In this document: positions 1 to 7,712 of the stretch, piece by piece
Layout: the number at the start of each line of letters is the position of its first letter
Position numbering within the stretch: position 1 is the first letter of the stretch
From: CADCVT01 sp036389155
GTDB lineage: Bacteria; Actinomycetota; Thermoleophilia; Solirubrobacterales; Solirubrobacteraceae
Assembly (NCBI GenBank): GCA_036389155.1
Contig: DASVQN010000007.1
Location: 55,312 to 119,311 of the forward strand
Length of the DNA stretch: 64,000 nt
Direction of reading: 5' to 3'
The notes under the pieces: generated by a model
Told to the model about the DNA's origin: nothing
Seen by the model: only the letters and a program-made list of their open reading frames with translations
Database searches by the model: none
Translations under genes and position numbers: made by a program

Positions 1-72
1 TGTGCACAGGGCGGAGGTCAACTACGGATCCTGGAGTCCGCGGCAGAGGTCAGGTTCCGCCGATACCGCGCG
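1..72. other. left edge, no gene assigned
   Basis: These 72 bases lie downstream of the DUF2855 stop codon. A plus-strand frame opens here but runs antisense through the DUF2855 gene and has no recognisable protein content. I see no terminator hairpin. Confidence 0.4.
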
Positions 73-1050
73 TTACAGCAGGGTCAGGACGTGCCCTCGA
101 CGAGGATCCACGTCGCCGTCGACGAGCGCCTGCCATACGCGCTGGACGTCGTCGGGACCCGAGCCGTGCTCGATCTTCATCCAGTCGCCGACCCGCGCCG
201 CGAGCGCGTTCCACGCCTCGCCCATCCGCTGCTGCATCGCGTCGCCGCCGAGGCGCTCGGTCATCTGCTCGATGTGGGTGGGGGCGAAGAAGAAGTCGGT
301 CTGCCACTCGCCCGTCCCGCTCTGCAGGTCCTGCCAGTGCGTGGCTCCCACGACGACGTCCCGCCGCACGTCGGCGCTGCGGTGCAGGCCGTCGCGCACC
401 GCGCCGTCGCCGCTCATGTCGACGAACACCACCGCCTCGCCGGCCAGCGCGTCGATCTCGTCGTACGCCAGGACGCGGTCGTAGAGGCCGAGCGACTCGG
501 TGAACTCGCGGTTGCGCGCCGACGTCAGCCCGATCACCGGCCGCCCGCCGCGCGAGAGGAGGAACGCGAGCCCGTACGCGGTCTTCGACGACGCGCTGCC
601 GAGCACGACGGGGGTGTCGTCGCCGCTCAGGTAGTCGTCGAGCAGGAAGGACGTCCCGAACAGCGGGCGCAGGAGGAGCATCTCGTCGAGGTGCGGCGTG
701 TCGGGCGCCACGCGCATGTACCGGTTGTACGTCGCGGGCAGCGAGCTGCGGTGCTCGGAGCGCTCGAACAGCGACTCGTCGAGCGTCATCGTCACGGCCG
801 CCGACATCGGGAAGTAGCCGTAGATCGTCTCGCCGGTCTTCACGACCTCGCCGATGCCCCACACGGGCACGCGGCCCCAGCCCTCCTCCGACGACGGGAA
901 GAACTGCCAGTAGCTCAGCGCGTCGCCCATCACGCCGTAGGTCACGTTGTTCGCCGTCAGCGCGAACTTGGCGATCCGGACGTTCCCCTCGGCGTCGCCG
1001 TCGACGACCCGCGTCGTGCGCAGGTCGTCGCGGCGGACCTCGACGTCCAT
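73..1050 (-). CDS. DUF2855 family protein
   Basis: 325 residues, recognised as DUF2855, a family without an assigned reaction. A stretch around residues 130-150 (LGSASSKTAYGLAFLL) looks like the nucleotide-binding strand-turn-helix of quinone-oxidoreductase/MDR proteins, so an NAD(P)-linked redox role is inferred, not shown. The start is the ATG at 1050, which shares its A with the stop codon of the upstream aldehyde dehydrogenase (TGATG), implying translational coupling. It is the last gene of an overlapped GMC oxidoreductase - aldehyde dehydrogenase - DUF2855 set, so it may act on the same alcohol/aldehyde substrate or on a cofactor. Confidence 0.85.
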   Translation of the reverse strand: MDVEVRRDDLRTTRVVDGDAEGNVRIAKFALTANNVTYGVMGDALSYWQFFPSSEEGWGRVPVWGIGEVVKTGETIYGYFPMSAAVTMTLDESLFERSEHRSSLPATYNRYMRVAPDTPHLDEMLLLRPLFGTSFLLDDYLSGDDTPVVLGSASSKTAYGLAFLLSRGGRPVIGLTSARNREFTESLGLYDRVLAYDEIDALAGEAVVFVDMSGDGAVRDGLHRSADVRRDVVVGATHWQDLQSGTGEWQTDFFFAPTHIEQMTERLGGDAMQQRMGEAWNALAARVGDWMKIEHGSGPDDVQRVWQALVDGDVDPRRGHVLTLL

Positions 1051-2486
1051 CAGAGCTGCATCGACTTCAGGGTGAGGAACTCCTCGAGGCCGTACGGCCC
1101 CAGCTCGCGCCCGTGGCCGGACTGCTTGTAGCCGCCGAACGGCGCGAGCGGGTTGAACGCCGCGCCGTTGATCTCGACCTGGCCGGTGCGGATCCGCCGC
1201 GCGACCGCCTTGGCCCGCTCCTCCGACGCCGAGTAGACGCCGCCCGCGAGGCCGTAGTCGGAGTCGTTGGCGATGCGGATCGCGTCCTCCTCCGAGTCGT
1301 ACGGCATGATCGCCAGGACCGGGCCGAAGATCTCCTCGCGCGCGATGGTCATCTCCGGCGTCACGTCGCTGAAGACCGTCGGTTGCACGAAGTAGCCGCG
1401 CTCCAGGCCCTCCGGCGCCTCCGCGCCACCGGCGACGAGCCGCGCGCCCTCCTCGACGCCCTTCTCGATGTACGAGCGCACCCGGTCGCGCTGGACGTCG
1501 GACACCAGCGGCCCGAGCGCGGTCTCCTCGCTGAACGGGTCGCCCACCGGCGTCTGCGCCACCGCCGCGGCGGCGATCGCCTCGACCGTGGGCAGCTGCT
1601 CGCGCGGCACGAGCATGCGCGTCAGCGCGCTGCACGTCTGGCCGGAGTTCAGGTAGCACTTCTGGATCCCGTTGACGACGGCCTTCTCCAGGTCGGCGTC
1701 GTCGAGGATCACGTTCGGCGACTTGCCGCCGAGCTCGAGCGCCACCTTCTTCACCGTCGCGGAAGCGACTTCGGAGACGCGGCGCCCCGCCCGCGTCGAC
1801 CCCGTGAACGAGACCATGTCGACGCCGGGATGCGCCGCGATCGCCTCGCCGACGACGGGTCCGAACCCGGTCACGAGGTTGAACACGCCGGCCGGGACGC
1901 CGACCTCGTCCATAATTTCTGTAAGCACGAAGGCGTTGAGCGGCGTCACCTCGGACGGCTTGAGCACGACCGTGCAGCCGGCCGTCATCGCCGGCGCCAC
2001 CTTCGCCGCGATCTGGTGCAGCGGGTAGTTCCACGGCGTGATCGCGCCGACCACGCCGATCGGCTCGCGCACCACGAGCGAGTTGCCGATCTGCTGCTCC
2101 CACGGGATGTGCTCGACGAGGTGCGCCATCGAGCCGAAGTCCATGATCGGCAGCCCGGCCTGGACCATCATCGAGATCTTGATCGGCGACCCGAGCTCCT
2201 GCGAGATGAGCGCGGCGATCTCCTCCTGACGCTCCTGCAGGCGCAGGGAGATCGCGGTGCACAGCTCGACGCGCTGCTCGAGCGGCGTGGCCGCCCAGTC
2301 CTCGAACGCGCCGCGCGCCGCCTCGACGGCACGGTCGACGTCGGCCGGGGAGCCCTCGGGGATCCGCCCCATGACCTCCTCGGTCGTGGCGTTGACGACC
2401 TCGATCGTCGCGTCGGACGACGGCGAGACCCACTCGCCGCCGATGTAGAGCTGCGCGTGCTCGACGAGCGTCGGCGTGGCGGTCAT
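1050..2486 (-). CDS. NAD(P)-dependent aldehyde dehydrogenase
   Basis: 478 residues, the usual length for the ALDH superfamily, which oxidises aldehydes to carboxylates in the cytoplasm. Visible signatures are the LELGGKSPN glutamate motif, the NSGQTCSA motif with the catalytic cysteine, a TPWNYPL cofactor-binding segment, and the C-terminal NPLAPFGGYKQSG region. The ATG at 2486 overlaps the stop codon of the upstream GMC oxidoreductase by four bases (ATGA), and its own stop overlaps the DUF2855 start. The context suggests it removes the aldehyde made by the GMC enzyme. The substrate cannot be read from sequence. Confidence 0.93.
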   Translation of the reverse strand: MTATPTLVEHAQLYIGGEWVSPSSDATIEVVNATTEEVMGRIPEGSPADVDRAVEAARGAFEDWAATPLEQRVELCTAISLRLQERQEEIAALISQELGSPIKISMMVQAGLPIMDFGSMAHLVEHIPWEQQIGNSLVVREPIGVVGAITPWNYPLHQIAAKVAPAMTAGCTVVLKPSEVTPLNAFVLTEIMDEVGVPAGVFNLVTGFGPVVGEAIAAHPGVDMVSFTGSTRAGRRVSEVASATVKKVALELGGKSPNVILDDADLEKAVVNGIQKCYLNSGQTCSALTRMLVPREQLPTVEAIAAAAVAQTPVGDPFSEETALGPLVSDVQRDRVRSYIEKGVEEGARLVAGGAEAPEGLERGYFVQPTVFSDVTPEMTIAREEIFGPVLAIMPYDSEEDAIRIANDSDYGLAGGVYSASEERAKAVARRIRTGQVEINGAAFNPLAPFGGYKQSGHGRELGPYGLEEFLTLKSMQL

Positions 2487-4471
2487 GCGGAGACCTCCTG
2501 GAGGGACGCGCTCGCCACGGCCGCGATGTTGTCGGCGGTCCGGCTGGCGAGCGCCATGATCGTGATCATCGGGTTGGTGCCGCTGGGCGTCGGGAACGCG
2601 GACGCGTCGCCGATCCACACGCCCTCGACGTCGTGCAGCTGGCCGCGCGGGCTCGCGACGCTGGTCTGCGGGTCGCGGCCCATGCGGCACGTGCCCATCT
2701 GGTGGGCGGCGAACAGCGTGAAGCCGCCGGCGCGGATCGGGATCCGCTGCAGGCGCGCGATGAAGGCGTCGAGGTCGTCCCCGATGCGCCACGTCGGCTG
2801 GCCCTGCGCGAGCCCGTAGATGCGCCGCGCGCCGGCCGCGTGGTGCAGGCGGACCTGCGCCTCCAGCGCGCGGTGCGTGTGCGCGACGTCGAGCGGGTCG
2901 GTCATCGAGTACCACGGCACCGCCATGCCGTTCTCGTCGATGGTCACCCGCCCGTGCCCGTGGTCGCGCACGAGCCCGATGAACGTCGCCGCGTTCGCGA
3001 ACTCCGCCATCGACTGCTTGTGCTCCTGCGCCGTGGCGAAGGGCACCGCGGAAGCGCCGAGCGCGGTCGTGTACTGCACGCCCTCGATCAGGAAGCCGTA
3101 GCCGCCGTCGACGTTGGCGAACTCGTTGACCAGCCCCGCGTGCGGCGGGCCCCACCACGACTGCATGTCCTCGCCGTAGTCGCCGATCGTCGCCGTGCAC
3201 GGGTGCAGGCGCAGGTAGTCGCCGACCGCCGGGCCGCCGATGCCCGAGCGCAGCAGCAGCGCGGGCGACTCCAGGGCACCGGCCGCGACGACGACGTGCG
3301 GCGCGCGCACCGTGACCTTGACTGGCGGCCTGGACGGGTCGAGGCGATCCGACCACGTCGCCTCGACGCCCGCGGCGCGGCCGTTCTCCACGATCACGCG
3401 CTCGGCCCAGCACTGCGTGACGACCTCCGCGCCGTGGTCGACCGCGTCCTGCAGGTAGGTCTTGAGCGTCCCCTGCTTCGCGCCCGACTGATCGCCGAAG
3501 CCCATGTAGCCGGCCATCGCCGGGTCGTGCTTGGCGCGGTCCCAGTTGCGGGTGACGGTGTCGAAGTTCCAGCCCAGCGCGTCGGCGCCGCGCTTCATCG
3601 CCTGCTGAGGCTTGTTGAGCTCCGAGCAGTCGCCGTTCACGCTCAGCCGCTGCCAGACCCCGTCGAGGTGGCGGTCGAACGCGTCCGTGGCGACGTCCTC
3701 CAGCCCGTGCTCGCCGGCCCACTGCTCGCGCACCCAGTCCTTCGTGCGCAGCGAGTTCGTCCAGTTGATCGTCGTCCCGCCGCCCAGGCAGAAGCCGGCC
3801 TGGAGGGTGACGTTCATGTCGCCGGTGGGCGTCGGGCCGCCGCGCCAGTAGAGGTTCTGGTGCGCCCAGACCTCGACCTGGTTGAAGTCGGCCTCGTTGA
3901 AGTAGCCGCCGGCCTCGAGCACGACCACCTTCATGCCGCGCTCGGCGAGCCTGGCCGCGATGACCCCGCCGCCGGCGCCGGAGCCGACGACGACCGCGTC
4001 GGCCTCGATCGTCGTGTCGCTCGCCGGCACGAGCGGCTCGATCGGCTTCGGAACGTCCGGGGTGGGGGAGATCGGGCCGGGGTAGCCGAGGACCTGCCAG
4101 TTGGGGTTCTGGCCCGTCGTCTCGTCCACGAGCCCGTAGGCGAAGAAGAGCGTGAGCGCGCGCAGCGCGCCGACCCCGAACGCCGCGTCGCGCGAGGCGA
4201 GCTGGAGGTTCAGCAGGAGCTGCTCGCGGGAGAGCTGGGACGCGCCGTTGAACCCCTGCTCGGCGAGCGCGTCGAGCAGCTGCTGCAGGCCCGCCTTCTG
4301 GTCGGGCGGCATGAGGTCGAGCGCCTGGCCGATCGCCTCGTCGACGCCGACGTCGGTGGCCGATCGCGCCCAGAACCCAGTCGGGTCCGGCTCGTGCTGG
4401 ATCGACGGGACGATCGTGTCGCACAGCTCGCGCAACGTCTGGCGCTGCACGTCGGTCAAGGCTTCGGGCAT
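2483..4471 (-). CDS. GMC family FAD-dependent oxidoreductase
   Basis: 662 residues. The first ~130 residues are helical and resemble the N-terminal region of long-chain alcohol oxidases / gluconate dehydrogenase small-subunit-like domains. The FAD-binding Rossmann motif VVGSGAGGG follows near residue 163 with the downstream VVLEAGG. The C-terminal GMC signatures HQMGTCRMG and GTNPMITIMA hold the active-site His/Asn region. The family oxidises primary alcohols or sugars to aldehydes or lactones. No signal peptide is seen, so it is probably cytoplasmic. It overlaps the aldehyde dehydrogenase by four bases, giving a plausible alcohol-to-acid route. The substrate may be a long-chain or aromatic alcohol (inference). 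Confidence 0.92.
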   Translation of the reverse strand: MPEALTDVQRQTLRELCDTIVPSIQHEPDPTGFWARSATDVGVDEAIGQALDLMPPDQKAGLQQLLDALAEQGFNGASQLSREQLLLNLQLASRDAAFGVGALRALTLFFAYGLVDETTGQNPNWQVLGYPGPISPTPDVPKPIEPLVPASDTTIEADAVVVGSGAGGGVIAARLAERGMKVVVLEAGGYFNEADFNQVEVWAHQNLYWRGGPTPTGDMNVTLQAGFCLGGGTTINWTNSLRTKDWVREQWAGEHGLEDVATDAFDRHLDGVWQRLSVNGDCSELNKPQQAMKRGADALGWNFDTVTRNWDRAKHDPAMAGYMGFGDQSGAKQGTLKTYLQDAVDHGAEVVTQCWAERVIVENGRAAGVEATWSDRLDPSRPPVKVTVRAPHVVVAAGALESPALLLRSGIGGPAVGDYLRLHPCTATIGDYGEDMQSWWGPPHAGLVNEFANVDGGYGFLIEGVQYTTALGASAVPFATAQEHKQSMAEFANAATFIGLVRDHGHGRVTIDENGMAVPWYSMTDPLDVAHTHRALEAQVRLHHAAGARRIYGLAQGQPTWRIGDDLDAFIARLQRIPIRAGGFTLFAAHQMGTCRMGRDPQTSVASPRGQLHDVEGVWIGDASAFPTPSGTNPMITIMALASRTADNIAAVASASLQEVSA

Positions 4472-4516
4472 GCCCGGACGCTCCCTCTCTCACCCTCGTT
4501 CGACAGGGTGTCGAGC

Positions 4517-5494
4517 TTAGTCCGTCCCGCTCTGCTCGGCGCCGCGACGCCGGCTGCGCAGGAGCGAAGCGGCGATCGCCGTCCCCATGACCAGGACGAT
4601 GACGCCGAGCGAGATCCCGATCCCGACGTGGACGAGCTCGATGAGCATGAACTTCGCGCCGATGAAGACCAGGATCAACGCGAGGCCGACGTCGAGGTAG
4701 ACGAACCGGTCGCGGGCGCCGGCGAGGAGGAAGTACATCGAGCGCAGGCCGACCAGCGCCAGCGCGGTCGCGGAGAACACGATGAACGGCTCGCGCGTGA
4801 CGCCGAAGATCGCCGGGATGGAGTCGACGGCGAAGATGACGTCGCTTGCCTCGATGACGACGAGCACGGCGAGCATCGGCGTCGCGTACCACCGCCGCAG
4901 GATCGGCGCGCGCGGCGGCCGCTCGGCCTGGGGAACCTCGTCCGCGGGCACGAACAGGTGCGCCTCGGAGATGTGCGACGTCGTCGGGACCGCCCGGCGC
5001 AGCAGCCTGACGACGCGGCTGTTCTGCGGGTCGGGGTCCTCGCGCCCGCGCAGCATGCGGATGCCGCTGAAGAGCAGCAGCGCGCCGAACACGTAGACGA
5101 CCCACTCGAAGCGCGCGAGCAGCTCGGACCCGGCCGCGACGAACGCGCCGCGCAGGACGAGCGCGCCGAAGATGCCGTAGAAGAGGACGCGGTGCTGGTA
5201 GGCCGCCGGGACGGCGAACGCGCTGAAGATGAGCGCCCAGACGAACACGTTGTCGAGCGACAGCGAGTACTCGAGCAGGTAGCCCGCGAAGAACTCCTCC
5301 GCGATGTGCCCGCCTTCGATGATCCCGAGCGCGATGCCGAAGGCGACGCTGACGGCGACGAACCCGGTGGTCGACCACGCGGCGTTGCGCATCGAGACCT
5401 CGTGCGCGCCGCGGTGCAGCACGAGGAGGTCGATCAGGAGGAGCACGACGATCCCGCCCGCGAGCGCCGCCCAGGCGGCGAGAGTCGGCTCCAT
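4517..5494 (-). CDS. TerC/Alx family integral membrane protein
   Basis: 325 residues with about seven to nine hydrophobic segments. The family signature around EYSLSLDNVFVWALIF, and the second acidic cluster VIEASDVIFAVDSIPA, identify TerC/Alx, a family tied to metal (manganese) homeostasis and tellurite resistance. The start is the ATG at 5494; longer upstream reading frames lack conserved sequence. It lies 45 bases upstream of the GMC oxidoreductase on the same strand and could be co-transcribed with it, but no functional link is evident. It is divergent from the STAS gene. Calling it a metal-linked transporter is family knowledge. Confidence 0.92.
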   Translation of the reverse strand: MEPTLAAWAALAGGIVVLLLIDLLVLHRGAHEVSMRNAAWSTTGFVAVSVAFGIALGIIEGGHIAEEFFAGYLLEYSLSLDNVFVWALIFSAFAVPAAYQHRVLFYGIFGALVLRGAFVAAGSELLARFEWVVYVFGALLLFSGIRMLRGREDPDPQNSRVVRLLRRAVPTTSHISEAHLFVPADEVPQAERPPRAPILRRWYATPMLAVLVVIEASDVIFAVDSIPAIFGVTREPFIVFSATALALVGLRSMYFLLAGARDRFVYLDVGLALILVFIGAKFMLIELVHVGIGISLGVIVLVMGTAIAASLLRSRRRGAEQSGTD

Positions 5495-5596
5495 GGGGAT
5501 TCCCGCTACCCCTGCGGCTGCGGGCGGACACCGCGAGGGCACGCAGACTTATGGTGCGTTTGCCGTCGATTCGGTTCGGGGAACCGCATCGAGGCA
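5495..5596. promoter_or_regulatory. divergent intergenic region TerC / STAS
   Basis: About 100 bases separate the two divergent starts, so promoters for both must lie here. I cannot pick convincing -35/-10 boxes. No riboswitch-like structure was recognised; the yybP-ykoY manganese riboswitch sometimes found upstream of TerC genes is not evident. Confidence 0.35.
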
Positions 5597-5938
5597 ATGA
5601 CGAAGCTCGACGCCGCACCGGGCCACGTCCCGACGATCGCGCCCGCGGGCGCGCTGGACCTCGCCACCAGCCGTGGGCTGCAGTCGCGCCTGTCCGAGCT
5701 CGCCGGTGAGACCGGCCAGGACGCGATCCTCGACCTGTCGAACGTGTCCTTCATCGACTCCGTCGGGCTCGGGGTCGTGCTGAAGGCCGCCAGCCGGTTC
5801 CACCGGCAGGCCAAGCGGCTGCTGATCGTCGCCCCGCCGGGGCCGGTCGGGCGCATCTTCGAGTTCGCCGGCGTGACCGACCGCCTCCCGGTGGTCGAGA
5901 CCGTCGACGAGGCTCGCGCGGTCATCCGCCACGGCTAG
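5597..5938 (+). CDS. STAS domain protein (anti-sigma factor antagonist type)
   Basis: 113 residues forming a single STAS domain. The segment VSFIDSVGLGVVLKAA contains the canonical DSxGL motif whose serine is phosphorylated by anti-sigma kinases in SpoIIAA/RsbV-type switches. By family it binds an anti-sigma factor and frees a sigma factor. No cognate kinase gene lies next to it, so it is an orphan partner here. The ATG at 5597 fits the domain start. It is followed 12 bases downstream by the J-domain gene. Confidence 0.9.
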   Translation: MTKLDAAPGHVPTIAPAGALDLATSRGLQSRLSELAGETGQDAILDLSNVSFIDSVGLGVVLKAASRFHRQAKRLLIVAPPGPVGRIFEFAGVTDRLPVVETVDEARAVIRHG

Positions 5939-5950
5939 GCTCAGCGGCCC

Positions 5951-6562
5951 GTGGCCGCCGACCCCTTCGCCGTCCTCGGCGTCGACCCGGGCGCCCCGCT
6001 CGACGACGTCACCGCGAGCTACCGCAGGCTGGCCAAGCGGTTCCATCCCGACCGCGGCCAGGGCGACGCCCGCCGCATGGCGGAGATCAACGTCGCGTAC
6101 GAGATGCTGCGCAGCGACGCGTGGCAGGCACGCAAGCGGCCGACCGGACCGGCACGACCGGCCGCGCCCGCCCCGCCTGCCGCCCGCGCGCGCCGCGTCG
6201 CCGGCTCGTGGCTGCCCGAGCCGGTCCGCCGCGCGCTCGGCCCGGAGCTGCTCGCGGCGCTGCGCGACCGCGAGGACGTCGTGCTCGTCACCCCGGCCTC
6301 CGCGTGGGCGAGCCCGCAGGCGCTGCTGGCGGTGACCGACCGGCGGCTGCTCTGGCTGCTCGACGACGCCGTCACGGGCCGCGTGCGGTCGATCGACTTC
6401 GGCGCGATCGCCGACGTGGCGACACGCCTGGCCTGGCCGCGGCGCCGGCACGCCGTCCTGCGCGTCGAGCGGCGCAACGGGCGCCGCCCCCTCTCCTTCA
6501 CCGAGCTCCGACCGGAGACGGCCGAGGCGATCGCCGCGCACGTGCGCGCCGCGCGCGCGTAG
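5951..6562 (+). CDS. J-domain protein with C-terminal PH-like domain
   Basis: 203 residues, GTG start. Residues ~1-60 form a J domain with the diagnostic HPD tripeptide (KRFHPDRG), which stimulates DnaK ATPase in known cases. A proline/alanine-rich linker follows. Residues ~95-200 (containing LAVTDRRLLWLLD and later ERRNGRRPLSF) look like the bacterial PH-like (YokE/bPH) fold. No zinc-finger or substrate domain of classical DnaJ is present, so it is a specialised J protein and not the housekeeping co-chaperone. The PH-like call is from strand pattern and is moderate. Confidence 0.8.
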   Translation: MAADPFAVLGVDPGAPLDDVTASYRRLAKRFHPDRGQGDARRMAEINVAYEMLRSDAWQARKRPTGPARPAAPAPPAARARRVAGSWLPEPVRRALGPELLAALRDREDVVLVTPASAWASPQALLAVTDRRLLWLLDDAVTGRVRSIDFGAIADVATRLAWPRRRHAVLRVERRNGRRPLSFTELRPETAEAIAAHVRAARA

Positions 6563-6574
6563 GGTGCGCGGGCG

Positions 6575-6970
6575 ATGAGCGAGGAGTTCCGCCACCGGCT
6601 GCGCGTGCGCTACGGCGAGTGCGACCCGCAGGGCGTCGTGTACTTCGCGCGCTACCCGGAGTACGTCGACATCGGGATGACGGCGCTGTGGCGCGAGCGC
6701 ATCCGCCCGTACAACGAGATGGTCGAGGCGGGCAGCGACATGGTCGTCGCCGAGCTGACGCTGCGCTACCGCGGCTCGGCGCTGTTCGACGACGAGATCG
6801 ACGTCGTGATCGCCGTCGAGCGCCTCGGCGAGACGTCCCTGACCTGCGCGTGCCGGATCGAGCGAGACGGCGACGTCCTCGTCGAGGGCTCGATCCGCCA
6901 GGTCTGCATCGACCCCGCGACGAAGGCGAAGAAGCCGCTGCCGGCCGACGTCCGCGCCGCGCTGGCCTGA
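6575..6970 (+). CDS. acyl-CoA thioesterase, YbgC/FadM-like hotdog fold
   Basis: 131 residues. The N-terminal signature VRYGECDPQGVVYFARYPEY matches the 4-hydroxybenzoyl-CoA thioesterase/YbgC family, including the catalytic Asp of the CDPQG segment. Such enzymes hydrolyse acyl-CoA thioesters as homotetramers in the cytoplasm. The usual length is ~130, so it is complete. The stop codon is ten bases ahead of the proposed CTG start of the HipA-like gene. The acyl chain specificity cannot be told. Confidence 0.9.
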   Translation: MSEEFRHRLRVRYGECDPQGVVYFARYPEYVDIGMTALWRERIRPYNEMVEAGSDMVVAELTLRYRGSALFDDEIDVVIAVERLGETSLTCACRIERDGDVLVEGSIRQVCIDPATKAKKPLPADVRAALA

Positions 6971-6980
6971 GGGGCGAGCG

Positions 6981-7712
6981 CTGAGCGTCACCGCGACCCG
7001 CTACGTCACGCCCCTCCGCGAGGGCGGCTCCCTGCCCGGCCTCGTCGAGGCCGACGACGACGGGCTCTACGTCGTCAAGTTCCGCGGCGCCGGGCAGGGG
7101 GCGAAGGCGCTCGTCGCGGAGGTGCTCGTCGGCGAGCTCGCCCGCGCGCTCGGGTTCCCGGTGCCGGAGCTGGTGATCGTCGAGCTCGACGCCGCGCTGG
7201 GCGCGGCCGAGCCCGATCCGGAGATCCAGGACCTCATCACGGCGTCGGCGGGGCGCAACCTCGGCGTCGACTTCCTGCCGGGCGCGCTGGCGTTCGACGA
7301 GAAGACCGCGCGCGGTCTCACGCCGCAGTGGTGCGCCGACGTCGTGTGGCTCGACGCGCTGACGACGAACGTCGACCGCACGCCGCGCAACCCGAACCTG
7401 CTCGTGTGGCACGGCCGGACGTGGCTCATCGACCACGGCGCGGCGCTCTACCTGCAGCACGGCGCCGACGACCTGCCCGCCCTGGCAGAGCGCCCGTTCC
7501 CGGGCATCGCCGACCACGTCCTGCTGCCGCACGCGGGCTCGATCCTCGAGGCGCACAAGCGGCTGTCCGCGCGGGCGGAGGCAGCGCTGCCGGGCGCCGC
7601 CGCGCTCGTCCCCGACGACTGGGTGGGCGACGTCGCGCCGTACGTCGAGTACCTGCGCCGCCGGCTGGCGTGGGGCGGCTTCGCGGAGGAGGCCGAGCGT
7701 GCAAGGCCGTAG
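6981..7712 (+). CDS. HipA-like kinase (HipA_2 family), probable CTG start
   Basis: About 243 residues. The first canonical start in frame is GTG at 7122, but about 47 residues of family-typical sequence precede it: TATRYVTPLREGGSLPGL and then the nucleotide-binding YVVKFRGAGQG. The frame upstream holds no ATG, GTG or TTG back to at least 6903. The CTG at 6981, six bases after a GAGGGG stretch, is the best start. The catalytic-type segment WLDALTTNVDRTPRNPNLL and WLIDHGAAL match the kinase Asp/Asn and DxG positions. It overlaps the DUF3037 gene by 14 bases, a pairing commonly seen for this family. The partner or toxin role is unproven. Confidence 0.82.
   Translation: MSVTATRYVTPLREGGSLPGLVEADDDGLYVVKFRGAGQGAKALVAEVLVGELARALGFPVPELVIVELDAALGAAEPDPEIQDLITASAGRNLGVDFLPGALAFDEKTARGLTPQWCADVVWLDALTTNVDRTPRNPNLLVWHGRTWLIDHGAALYLQHGADDLPALAERPFPGIADHVLLPHAGSILEAHKRLSARAEAALPGAAALVPDDWVGDVAPYVEYLRRRLAWGGFAEEAERARP

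Noticed and set aside
1050..5618. 1522-residue minus-strand frame across the ALDH and GMC genes
   Set aside because: Read off-frame through the GMC and TerC genes; Arg/Pro-rich with no conserved motifs. High GC makes such shadows common; only its final ALDH part is real.
2633..5938. 1101-residue plus-strand frame
   Set aside because: Antisense to GMC and TerC genes; low-complexity Arg/Ala/Val composition. Only the last 113 residues (STAS) are real.
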